Shown piece by piece: positions 42,927-51,753 of a stretch of 64,000 bases of DNA. Below the pieces are notes generated by a model, which did not search any database, was not told the origin of the DNA, and saw only the letters and a list, made by a program, of their open reading frames with translations. Each line of letters begins with the position of its first letter. The first letter of the stretch is position 1. The DNA is from an uncultured Bacilli bacterium (GTDB lineage: Bacteria; Bacillota_I; Bacilli_A; RF39; UBA660): NCBI GenBank assembly GCA_934102215.1, contig CAKOSH010000002.1, positions 127,011 through 191,010 of the forward strand, read 5' to 3'. The position numbers and the translations under genes are program-made.

Positions 42927-43672
42927 AAAATGATTTTAAATTAATTGTATCATTACTCGAAAATACTAGATTTAAAGTAACTATCATTATGATTGTATTA
43001 CTTGGATTCATGGCATTTGGTACCATAACAGAAAGAATGACATTTATAGAAGGTATTTATAATGTTATGACTTGGGACTATTTCATAATGGTATTACTAT
43101 TTCTATTCATGTTTAACACATATAATATATATACAGAACTTACTCATAATTATTCATTTATGATAAGAATAAAAGATTATAAGGAATTCTTTAATAAAAT
43201 GATTAAGTTTATATTTATATCTAATTTAATAATATATTTTATAGTTTTAGTTATTGTTATGTTGTGTTCTATTTTAAATACTGGTATGAATATGAAAATA
43301 GATAATTATTATTTTTATAATATTAGTAATTCTTTATATTTAATATTTCATATAATAAGAAGTTATTTTATACTTAATATAGTTGTTGTATTCTCAATTA
43401 GTGTGTATAAACTAGTAAGAGAAGAAATAGGTATTTTAATAGTGGGAATAATACCTCTTAGTATATGTATGTTATTTCCAATATTAAAGGTAAAAGATAT
43501 AACATCAGTATTTAAGTTACCATTATGTTATGGAGAATATTTTATAAGTAATAACTATGGTACATTTCCTTTTGAAATATGCATGTCTATACTATTTATA
43601 TCATTAATATTTTCTATATCTAAATTATTTATGTTTATTGTAGCAAAGAAAAATATTGATTTAGAATTTTAA
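42923..43672 (+). CDS. ABC-2-type exporter permease, second subunit
   Basis: Six membrane helices across 249 residues, with no enzymatic motifs. Coupled to the ATPase gene and completing the three-gene exporter. Possibly immunity or detoxification; inference from layout. Confidence 0.7.
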   Translation: MKNDFKLIVSLLENTRFKVTIIMIVLLGFMAFGTITERMTFIEGIYNVMTWDYFIMVLLFLFMFNTYNIYTELTHNYSFMIRIKDYKEFFNKMIKFIFISNLIIYFIVLVIVMLCSILNTGMNMKIDNYYFYNISNSLYLIFHIIRSYFILNIVVVFSISVYKLVREEIGILIVGIIPLSICMLFPILKVKDITSVFKLPLCYGEYFISNNYGTFPFEICMSILFISLIFSISKLFMFIVAKKNIDLEF

Positions 43673-43696
43673 GTGAGATTAATTTCTCACTTTTAT
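43671..43696 (+). terminator. Intrinsic terminator of the exporter operon
   Basis: An 8-bp stem AAGTGAGA/TCTCACTT overlapping the last stop, then TTATT. Confidence 0.82.
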
Positions 43697-43709
43697 TATG
43701 ATTAATTTC

Positions 43710-43738
43710 TTGCTTTTAGAAGTTCTTTACTTTATAAT
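43710..43738 (+). promoter_or_regulatory. Promoter of the DUF7192-like/AAA+ operon
   Basis: TTGCTT (43710-43715), 17-base spacer, TATAAT (43733-43738). Confidence 0.7.
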
Positions 43739-43761
43739 ATGTAGTCAAATGAGGTAACTAT

Positions 43762-44652
43762 ATGTATAAATGTTATAATAAAAATGGAAAAAAGGTAATG
43801 CATCATGAATTTCATTCTTTAAGTGAATATATAGACTATCTTTCACATGCTAAAAAGAATCCAACATTCACTGGTACTGCTAGTGAGACAGGTACTCTTG
43901 AGTTTACTGATACTAATAGCTTTGATGAAGCTATAAAACTTGCTAAATATGGATATCATGAAAATTTTGATAAAATGATGGAATTAAAAATGAAATTAGA
44001 TAAATATTTGAAATTATCTAATAACAGAAGTAAACAATATAACTATTATGTAGGATATGCTCCTGATGTTAAATCATATTTAGAGGGTAGTCCACTTTCA
44101 ATGCTTAATAGAAATCGTGTGGCTAGACGTAAAATAGATTTGTATGTTCAATGTGCATGTGCAAGTTTTACTACTAAAGAAAGTGTATATAATAGAGGAA
44201 TAATAATATTATCATTAATACAGGTATTAGAAACTCTTGGGTATAATGTTGATCTTCATTTATTTAGTTTATCTAGTGATCATTACTATAGTGCTTATCT
44301 TTATTGCGATTTCCTATTGAAAAAAGAAAATGAAAGAGTTAATCCACAAAAATTATATTTTCCATTATGTCATCCATCATGGCTTAGAAGACTTGAATTT
44401 AAATTAACTGAATGTACGCCAGATATTACTAATGATTGGGCCTCTGGTTATGGCTATCCTTGTGATATGTATGAAATAAGAAAATTCTTAAATTTAAAAG
44501 AAAATGATATTGTTATTCCTGAATCAAGACTTCTTGGAGTAGAAGGTTATGATCTAATAGATGATATAAATAGTGTATTTAGTTTTATAAATAGAAGTGA
44601 TACTCCAGAAGATTTAATACTTGATAAAGTTGAAAGGGTGAGAAAAATATGA
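43762..44652 (+). CDS. DUF7192-like protein, partner of a CobS-like AAA+ ATPase
   Basis: Soluble, 296 residues. The central part (ARRKIDLYVQ, then NRGIIILSLIQVLETLGYNV) has the shape of the DUF7192/CobT-like domains that accompany CobS-type ATPases, often in phages; no MIDAS motif (DxSxS) is visible. The 4-base overlap with the AAA+ gene makes joint function likely. The biological role is unknown. ATG after GAGGT. Confidence 0.5.
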   Translation: MYKCYNKNGKKVMHHEFHSLSEYIDYLSHAKKNPTFTGTASETGTLEFTDTNSFDEAIKLAKYGYHENFDKMMELKMKLDKYLKLSNNRSKQYNYYVGYAPDVKSYLEGSPLSMLNRNRVARRKIDLYVQCACASFTTKESVYNRGIIILSLIQVLETLGYNVDLHLFSLSSDHYYSAYLYCDFLLKKENERVNPQKLYFPLCHPSWLRRLEFKLTECTPDITNDWASGYGYPCDMYEIRKFLNLKENDIVIPESRLLGVEGYDLIDDINSVFSFINRSDTPEDLILDKVERVRKI

Positions 44653-47234
44653 GTGAGAAATTTAAAGATTATTTAGCAATGTATTGTACAGAAGAAGATT
44701 TATCAGAAGAAAAATATATAAGTCAATTTTTAAAGGGCAAAGAAGATGGAAAACGTAAACTAAGAAAATTAAAGCCATATAAAAATTGTGTATTTTTACA
44801 ATTAGATGACGATAGCTTTAATTTCCCAGGATGTTATGTAAATTATAGTTCACTTGACTGTGTATTAAATTGTGATAAAGAAGTACTTACTAAGTTACTT
44901 GATAAATATACTAAGTTACTTGATAAATATAATGAAAAAAAAGATCTTAATTATAGCAATATTATGCAATATTTATATGTTTCACATGGATTATCACGTC
45001 TTATTAGGGAACTTAAAAGTTGCGGATTTGAAGGTTCATTTGTAATGAGTGCCGGAACTAGTGAAAAGAAAATAATATGTGCTAATATAGGTGAAACTTC
45101 TCATTTATATTATGGATATAATAAAGATGGAAAATTAATGTTTGCTGATAATAAAGAAAGCATTATAGAAAAGTCAGTAGATAAATCATATAGTATTGTA
45201 ATGCCGAATACTTATTATGATGGTGAAAAATTTTGTATTCTTGGTGAAAAATATGGCCCATTTGTATTAACTAGTGATCCTAATAATACAAGAAGCAAAG
45301 CAGAAATGAAAAAACTAAAAGACAGTGTTAAAAGATTTTTAACAGGTGAAGAAGAATTAAATGAAACACATTGTAACAATCATTATCTACTAGGAGCAAA
45401 TAATAGAATATTTACTAGTAGTGATAATAAATACACTTATATGATAAATTGTTCAAATCCAGAAATGTTAACTAAATTATGGGAAGAAAAATTTAAAGAT
45501 AAAAGGGTAGCTACTGAAGACTTAATTTTACCTTATTTATATTATAAGTATGGTATGAAATATACTATTGATTTATTAAATAGTAATGGTATAGATTGCT
45601 CATTTGTTATGGTAAATAATGATGATGGACTTATTTCAGCAGGTAAAAGTGGAAAAGGTGAATTATACTATTCATATAGTGAAGATGGCAATATATCTTT
45701 TAGTAGTGATGAAAATATCTTGTCAAACTTTAAAGAAGAGATAGTAGAAATAGGTGATAGATATTATGACAGGGGCGAATTTTACGAAATAAAAAAAGGT
45801 ACAAAAAAAGATAAAAATAAATTTAAAGAAAAGATAAATTCAAAAGAGACTAAAAAAATAGAAGAGTCTAAAGAAAAAGTTTCAAAAAAAGATAATGTTA
45901 ATTTAGAAAAAACTACTGAAAAGAAAGAATCACAAGAAAGTGATACTAATTTAGAAGAATCTAGCGAAAATAAAAAAGGTAATGAAGATAGTTCTAAAAC
46001 AGAAAGATCAAATAAAGAAAAAGAATTACAAAAAAGTGATACCGATTTAAAAGAATCTAGCGAAAATAAAAAAGGTACTAAAGACAGTTCTAAAACAGCA
46101 AAATCAGATAAAGAAAAAGAAGAAAATTTAACTTTGCCAAAAGAAATGATGGACTTTATAAACGATATTATGTCAGGTAATATCAGTGATGAAGTTCGTG
46201 ATAAGATTAAAGAATCACTTCAAAAATATCTTAATAGTGATGAAATAAAAAATAGAATAGAAAGTTCTATTAGTGGAAGCATAGATACTGAAACAAAGAA
46301 AGAACTTCTTAAGATAGTACGTAATGAAGTTGAAAAATCAGGTTATAAAGAAAGCGTACGTAAAGAGATAAGTGAAGAAGTAGAAAAGATAATAAGTGAG
46401 GAAAAGAAGAAACTTAATTTACCAACTGTTCATATTATTAATCTTCATGGTGAAGAAATAGGTAGAACTGATGCTGAACATTTTCATGAAAAGTTTGAAG
46501 AAATACTTAACTTAGTAAATATGGATGAACCAGTTATGTTAATTGGTCCTGCTGGTAGTGGTAAAAACTATTCAATAGCTCAAGTATCAAAAGCACTCAA
46601 TAAACACATGTATTATACTAATAATGCAAGCAATGAATTTAAGCTAACTGGATTTATTGATGCTGGTGGTAATTATCGTGATACTGAATTCTATAAAGCA
46701 TTTAAAAATGGTGGAGTATTCTTTTTAGATGAAATAGATAATTCTGATCCATCTGCGTTAATAGTCATAAACTCAGCACTTGCGAATGGATATATGGCTT
46801 TTCCACATAAAACAATAGATAGACATCCTGATTTTAGAATGGTGGCCGCCGCTAATACCTGGGGCCGTGGTAGTGATTTTCAATATGTAGGTCGTAATGT
46901 GCTTGATGCATCAACTCTTGATAGATTTGATAATGTATTCTTTGATTATGATATGGCATTAGAAGAAAAATTATATCCTAATGATAGTGTTTTAGACTTC
47001 ATGTGGGCATTTAGAGATGCAGTAGAAAAATCAAGAATACCACATATAGTATCAACTCGTGGAATAGGTAAAGTATATAAAAAAGAGATAAGTGGCTTTT
47101 CACCAGAAACAACATTAAGAGTAAATGTAATACGTAATTTATCACAAGATGATTTAAATGTAATACTTGGAAATATGGAGAAACTTAAAAATAATAAATA
47201 CTATGAAGCATGTAAAAAATTAATTATTAAATAG
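44649..47234 (+). CDS. CobS-like (MoxR-group) AAA+ ATPase with duplicated N-terminal domain
   Basis: 861 residues. Two copies of an ~150-residue domain (about 95-225 and 265-385; each with a SFVM...LYY.Y..DG pattern and a late EGxFY segment) are followed by a Lys/Glu/Ser linker with internal repeats (385-490). A helical stretch leads to the AAA+ core (590-860): GPAGSGKNYS (Walker A with Asn instead of Thr/Ser), VFFLDEIDNS, AAANTWGRG, YVGRNVLDASTLDRFDN. The whole core matches phage/bacterial CobS-like ATPases. A 21-bp duplication at 44889-44930 adds seven residues. Role unknown. Confidence 0.75.
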   Translation: MSEKFKDYLAMYCTEEDLSEEKYISQFLKGKEDGKRKLRKLKPYKNCVFLQLDDDSFNFPGCYVNYSSLDCVLNCDKEVLTKLLDKYTKLLDKYNEKKDLNYSNIMQYLYVSHGLSRLIRELKSCGFEGSFVMSAGTSEKKIICANIGETSHLYYGYNKDGKLMFADNKESIIEKSVDKSYSIVMPNTYYDGEKFCILGEKYGPFVLTSDPNNTRSKAEMKKLKDSVKRFLTGEEELNETHCNNHYLLGANNRIFTSSDNKYTYMINCSNPEMLTKLWEEKFKDKRVATEDLILPYLYYKYGMKYTIDLLNSNGIDCSFVMVNNDDGLISAGKSGKGELYYSYSEDGNISFSSDENILSNFKEEIVEIGDRYYDRGEFYEIKKGTKKDKNKFKEKINSKETKKIEESKEKVSKKDNVNLEKTTEKKESQESDTNLEESSENKKGNEDSSKTERSNKEKELQKSDTDLKESSENKKGTKDSSKTAKSDKEKEENLTLPKEMMDFINDIMSGNISDEVRDKIKESLQKYLNSDEIKNRIESSISGSIDTETKKELLKIVRNEVEKSGYKESVRKEISEEVEKIISEEKKKLNLPTVHIINLHGEEIGRTDAEHFHEKFEEILNLVNMDEPVMLIGPAGSGKNYSIAQVSKALNKHMYYTNNASNEFKLTGFIDAGGNYRDTEFYKAFKNGGVFFLDEIDNSDPSALIVINSALANGYMAFPHKTIDRHPDFRMVAAANTWGRGSDFQYVGRNVLDASTLDRFDNVFFDYDMALEEKLYPNDSVLDFMWAFRDAVEKSRIPHIVSTRGIGKVYKKEISGFSPETTLRVNVIRNLSQDDLNVILGNMEKLKNNKYYEACKKLIIK

Positions 47235-47239
47235 AAAAG

Positions 47240-47270
47240 AGTGAGAAAAATGAAAATTCTTACTTTTTTC
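47240..47270 (+). terminator. Intrinsic terminator after the AAA+ gene
   Basis: An 8-bp stem AGTGAGAA/TTCTTACT (one G-U pair) with a T-run. Confidence 0.8.
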
Positions 47271-47292
47271 TTGAAATAATTAGTAATAATCG

Positions 47293-47322
47293 TTGACAAA
47301 AGGGGTTCTGGTATGCTATTAT
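47293..47322 (+). promoter_or_regulatory. str operon promoter
   Basis: Perfect TTGACA (47293-47298), 18-base spacer, TATTAT (47317-47322). The 85-base leader has a TTTTCT/AGAAAA hairpin (near 47337-47354) and a second around 47371-47394, a possible ribosomal-protein control region. Confidence 0.8.
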
Positions 47323-47411
47323 TAACTAGATTTCAGGTTTTCTCACGCAGAAAACTTAAAAAAATATAGTAAATGATACACCTGGAAATGTGTATAAGAA
47401 AGGAGACTAAT

Positions 47412-47828
47412 ATGCCTACAATTAATCAATTAGTAAGAAAGAGTAGAGGACAAAAGGTTAAAAAGAGTAAAAGCCCAGTATTAAATGTTGGATATAACTC
47501 TAAAGACAAAGTAAGAACTAACAACTGTGCACCACAAAAACGTGGAGTTTGTACTCGTGTTTCTACTAAAACACCAAAGAAACCAAACTCAGCTTTAAGA
47601 AAAATTGCTAAAGTTAAATTAAGTAACGGTTATGAAGTAAACTGCTATATCGGTGGTGAAGGACATAACTTACAAGAACATAGTGTTGTTCTAATTCGTG
47701 GTGGTCGTGTTAAAGATCTTATCGGTGTTCGTTATCATATTGTTCGTGGAACTTTAGATACAGCTGGTATTGATAAAAGAAGACAAGGTAGAAGTAAATA
47801 CGGAACTAAAAAACCTAAAAATAAATAA
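47412..47828 (+). CDS. rpsL: 30S ribosomal protein S12
   Basis: Decoding-centre protein. [10 protein letters not shown], then [51 protein letters not shown]-like block (L instead of the usual P: [9 protein letters not shown]). 138 residues. ATG 47412 follows AAAGGAGA; the upstream in-frame ATG at 47373 has no such site. The usual streptomycin-site lysine (TPKKPNS) is wild type. Confidence 0.98.
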   Translation: [138 protein letters not shown]

Positions 47829-47855
47829 TTAAGTTTGAGAAAGGAGAAATAAAAC

Positions 47856-48323
47856 ATGCGTAAAAGACAAGCAATAAAAAGAGATGTTTTAGCAGATCCA
47901 ATATATAATTCTAAAATGATTACTAAATTAATCAATGGAATTATGTTAGATGGTAAAAAAGGAACTGCTCAAAAAATATTATATGATGCACTTGAAACAG
48001 TAAAAGAAAAAACAAATAGAGATCCTATGGAAGTTCTAAATGAAGCATTTGATAATATTAGACCATCACTAGAAATTAGAAGTAGAAGAATTGGTGGAAG
48101 TAACTATTCAGTTCCAACTGAAGTACGTGAAGAAAGAGCTAATGCTTTAATGCTTAGATGGTTAATTCAATATGCTAAAAATAGAAGCGGAAGAGGAATG
48201 GCAGAAAAATTAGCTGCTGAAATTATAGATGCTTCAAATGGAATTGGTGGAGCAGTTAAAAAACGTGAAGATACTCATAAGATGGCTGAAGCTAACAAGG
48301 CTTATGCTCATTATAGATGGTAA
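47856..48323 (+). CDS. rpsG: 30S ribosomal protein S7
   Basis: Assembly-initiating protein of the 30S head; regulates the str operon in other bacteria. MRKRQAIKRDVL, GKKGTAQKI, RSRRIGGSNYSVPTEV and the C-terminal HKMAEANKAYAHYRW are diagnostic; 155 residues. AAAGGAG precedes the start. Confidence 0.98.
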   Translation: MRKRQAIKRDVLADPIYNSKMITKLINGIMLDGKKGTAQKILYDALETVKEKTNRDPMEVLNEAFDNIRPSLEIRSRRIGGSNYSVPTEVREERANALMLRWLIQYAKNRSGRGMAEKLAAEIIDASNGIGGAVKKREDTHKMAEANKAYAHYRW

Positions 48324-48338
48324 GAAGGGAGAACACTA

Positions 48339-50414
48339 ATGGCGCGTGATGTATCGTTAGAAAAAACACGTAATATAGGAATTATGGCTCATATAGATGC
48401 TGGTAAAACAACAACTACTGAGAGAATTCTATATTTAGGTGGAAACATTCATAAAATTGGTGAAACTCATGATGGAGCTTCTCAAATGGACTGGATGGAT
48501 CAAGAAAAAGAAAGAGGTATAACAATTACTAGTGCTGCAACTACTGTACACTGGAATGGCTATAGATTCAATATAATAGATACTCCGGGACACGTAGACT
48601 TCACTATTGAAGTTGCTCGTAGTTTAAGAGTTTTAGATGGTGCTGTTGCACTTATTGATGCTCAAGCTGGAGTTGAAACACAAACTGAACAAGTTTGGAG
48701 ACAGGCAAATGATTATATGGTTCCAAGAATGATTTGTGCTAATAAGATGGAAAAAATGGGAGCTGATTTCTATTATTCAATAGATTCAATTCATCATAGA
48801 CTATCTGAAAATGCAGAACCAATCATGTTACCAATTGGAGCTGAAGATCACTTTACAGGATATGTTGATTTAGTTACTATGAAAGCTTATAGCTATGATG
48901 GAACTGCTGCTCAAAATGTTACTGAAATTGAAATACCAGCAGACTTGATGGATAAAGCTGAAGAATATAGAGGTAAATTAATAGATGCTGTTGCTGATTT
49001 CTCTGACGAATTAATGGAACAATATTTAGAAGGAAATGAAATTAGTGTAGATTTATTAAAATCAACTATAAGAAAAGCTACATTAGCTGTTAAATTTTTC
49101 CCAGTATTATGTGCTGATGCTTTAGGTGATAAAGGTACTCGTGCATTAATGGATGCAGTTATTGATTATCTACCATCTCCACTTGATATTGCAGCTGTTA
49201 AAGGCGTTGATATGAATGATAAAGAGGTTGAAAGAAAAGCTAGTGATAGTGAACCATTCAGTGCTTTAGCATTCAAAGTTATGAACGATCCATTTGTAGG
49301 AAACTTAACATTCTTCCGTGTATACTCTGGTGTACTTAAATCAGGAAGTTATGTTATGAACTCTACTAAAGGAGAAAAAGAAAGAATCGGACGCATTCTT
49401 CAAATGCATGCTAATCAAAGAAAAGAAATTAGCGAAGTATATGCTGGAGAAATTGCTGCTGCTGTAGGTCTTAAAGATACTACTACAGGAGATACTCTAT
49501 GTGATGAAAAGAATCAAGTTATTCTTGAAAAAATGGTATTCCCAGAACCAGTTATTGAACTTGCTATTGAACCAAAATCAAAAGCAGATCAAGAAAAGAT
49601 GGGAATTGCTCTTCAAAAATTAGCTAAAGAAGATCCATCATTCAGAGCTAAAACTGATCATGAAACTGGTCAAACTATTATAGCAGGTATGGGTGAACTT
49701 CATTTAGATGTTCTAGTTGATAGAATGAGAAGAGAATTCGGCGTTGAAGCTAATGTTGGTAAACCACAAGTTGCTTATAGAGAAACTCTTAAGAGTACTG
49801 CTGAATGTGAAGGTAAATATATTAAACAATCAGGTGGACGTGGACAATATGGACATGTTTGGGTTAAATTTGAACCAAATCCTGATAAGGGATATGAATT
49901 TGTTGATGAAGTAGTAGGTGGAGTTGTTCCTCGTGAATATATTCCTGTAGTTGACAAAGGACTTCAAGAAGCTTTAGCGGGTGGTGTACTTGCTGGATAT
50001 CCAATGATAGATGTTAAATGTACATTATTTGATGGATCTTACCATGATGTAGACTCAAATGAAATGGCATTTAAAATTGCAGCTTCTATGGCATTAAAAG
50101 AAGCTAAAAATAAATGTAATCCTTGCATTTTAGAACCAATTATGAATGTTGAAGTAGTTGTTCCAGAAGAATTCATGGGAACAGTTATGGGAGACTTAAC
50201 TAGTAGACGTGGAAAACCACTTGGTAATGAATCAAGAGGTAGAGATATTTCTATTAGAGCTATGGTTCCACTTTCAGAAATGTTCGGTTACATGACAGTT
50301 CTTAGAAGTAATACTCAAGGACGTGGTACATATCAAATGATATTTGATCACTATGAAGAAGTTCCAAGAAGTATTGCTGAAGACATTATAAAGAAAAATG
50401 GTGTACAACAATAA
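48339..50414 (+). CDS. fusA: Elongation factor G
   Basis: GTPase catalysing translocation and ribosome recycling with RRF. G motifs: AHIDAGKTTTTE, DTPGHVDF, ANKMEKMG (NKxE replacing the usual NKxD). Domains II-V follow, with the QSGGRGQYGHV domain IV signature. 691 residues. AAGGGAG precedes ATG 48339. Confidence 0.98.
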   Translation: MARDVSLEKTRNIGIMAHIDAGKTTTTERILYLGGNIHKIGETHDGASQMDWMDQEKERGITITSAATTVHWNGYRFNIIDTPGHVDFTIEVARSLRVLDGAVALIDAQAGVETQTEQVWRQANDYMVPRMICANKMEKMGADFYYSIDSIHHRLSENAEPIMLPIGAEDHFTGYVDLVTMKAYSYDGTAAQNVTEIEIPADLMDKAEEYRGKLIDAVADFSDELMEQYLEGNEISVDLLKSTIRKATLAVKFFPVLCADALGDKGTRALMDAVIDYLPSPLDIAAVKGVDMNDKEVERKASDSEPFSALAFKVMNDPFVGNLTFFRVYSGVLKSGSYVMNSTKGEKERIGRILQMHANQRKEISEVYAGEIAAAVGLKDTTTGDTLCDEKNQVILEKMVFPEPVIELAIEPKSKADQEKMGIALQKLAKEDPSFRAKTDHETGQTIIAGMGELHLDVLVDRMRREFGVEANVGKPQVAYRETLKSTAECEGKYIKQSGGRGQYGHVWVKFEPNPDKGYEFVDEVVGGVVPREYIPVVDKGLQEALAGGVLAGYPMIDVKCTLFDGSYHDVDSNEMAFKIAASMALKEAKNKCNPCILEPIMNVEVVVPEEFMGTVMGDLTSRRGKPLGNESRGRDISIRAMVPLSEMFGYMTVLRSNTQGRGTYQMIFDHYEEVPRSIAEDIIKKNGVQQ

Positions 50415-50504
50415 GTATACTTTTGAAAAGTTTTGTTATTTATACTTGAAATATTATCAAGTATTAGATAAAATATAATATGTAAACAAAGGAGGAAAAA
50501 TAAA

Positions 50505-51674
50505 ATGGCAAAACAAAAATTCGACCGTTCAAAAGAGCATGTTAATATTGGTACTATTGGACACGTTGACCATGGTAAAACAACATTAACTGCTGCAATT
50601 ACTAAATATTTTGGAGAATTTATGGATTATGATCAAATCGATAAAGCTCCAGAGGAAAGAGAAAGAGGTATTACTATTAATACTGCTCACGTTGAGTATT
50701 CAACTGACAAACGTCACTATGCTCACGTTGACTGTCCAGGACATGCTGATTATGTTAAGAACATGATTACAGGTGCTGCTCAAATGGATGGTGCTATTCT
50801 AGTTGTTAGTGCAACTGATGGACCAATGCCTCAAACAAGAGAACACATCTTACTTTCTCGTCAAGTTGGTGTACCAAAAATGGTAGTATTCATCAATAAA
50901 TGCGATATGGTAGATGATCCAGAACTTTTAGACTTAGTTGAAATGGAAGTTCGTGAATTATTAAATGAATATGGATTCGATGGAGACAATACTCCAGTTA
51001 TTCGTGGATCTGCATTAAAGGCTCTTGAAGGTGATGAAAAGTGGGTACAACCAATTAAAGACCTTATGGCTGCTGTTGACTCATGGATTGATACTCCTAA
51101 GAGAGATAATGACAAACCATTCTTAATGAGTATTGAAGATGTATTTACTATTACAGGACGTGGAACTGTTGTTACAGGACGTGTTGAAAGAGGTAAATTA
51201 AATCTTAATGATGAAGTTGAAATCGTTGGATTAAAACCAACAAGAAAGACTGTTGTTACTGGTATCGAAATGTTCAGAAAATCATTAGATTATGCTGAAG
51301 CTGGAGATAACGCTGGAGTTTTACTTCGTGGTATCAATAGAGAAGATGTAGAAAGAGGACAAATCTTATGTAAACCAGGTAGCATTACACCACATAAGAA
51401 ATTCAAAGCTAGTGTATATGTTCTATCTAAAGAAGAAGGTGGAAGACATACTCCATTCTTCAGTAACTATAGACCTCAATTCTATTTCAGAACTACTGAT
51501 GTTACAGGTGTAATTACATTACCAGAAGGAACTGAAATGGTTATGCCAGGTGACAATGTTGATATGACTGTTGAATTAATTGCTCCTATCGCTATCGAAA
51601 ACGGAACTAAGTTCTCAATTCGTGAAGGTGGTAGAACAGTTGGTGCTGGTGTTGTATCAGAAATCATGGAATAA
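50505..51674 (+). CDS. tuf: Elongation factor Tu
   Basis: GTPase delivering aminoacyl-tRNA. GHVDHGKTTLT, DCPGHADYV, NKCDMVDD and the GSALKALEG box of domain 1; domains 2 and 3 complete. 389 residues. A strong AAAGGAGG precedes the ATG. The 90-base gap after fusA holds an ACTTGA/TCAAGT hairpin (50445-50464) and TATAAT at 50474-50479; an extra tuf promoter is possible but its -35 is poor. Confidence 0.98.
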   Translation: MAKQKFDRSKEHVNIGTIGHVDHGKTTLTAAITKYFGEFMDYDQIDKAPEERERGITINTAHVEYSTDKRHYAHVDCPGHADYVKNMITGAAQMDGAILVVSATDGPMPQTREHILLSRQVGVPKMVVFINKCDMVDDPELLDLVEMEVRELLNEYGFDGDNTPVIRGSALKALEGDEKWVQPIKDLMAAVDSWIDTPKRDNDKPFLMSIEDVFTITGRGTVVTGRVERGKLNLNDEVEIVGLKPTRKTVVTGIEMFRKSLDYAEAGDNAGVLLRGINREDVERGQILCKPGSITPHKKFKASVYVLSKEEGGRHTPFFSNYRPQFYFRTTDVTGVITLPEGTEMVMPGDNVDMTVELIAPIAIENGTKFSIREGGRTVGAGVVSEIME

Positions 51675-51685
51675 TTGAAATAATA

Positions 51686-51711
51686 GGCTCTAGAAATAGG
51701 GTCTTTTATTT
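51686..51711 (+). terminator. Intrinsic terminator of the str operon
   Basis: A 7-bp stem GGCTCTA/TAGGGTC (two G-U pairs) with a GAAA tetraloop (51686-51703), then TTTTATTTT. Confidence 0.88.
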
Positions 51712-51753
51712 TGCATTAAATTATGCTATAATAACAGGACTTTAGGAGATAAT

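Noticed and set aside
47373..47411. N-terminal extension of S12
   Set aside because: Not conserved in S12, and the ribosome site lies between the two starts.
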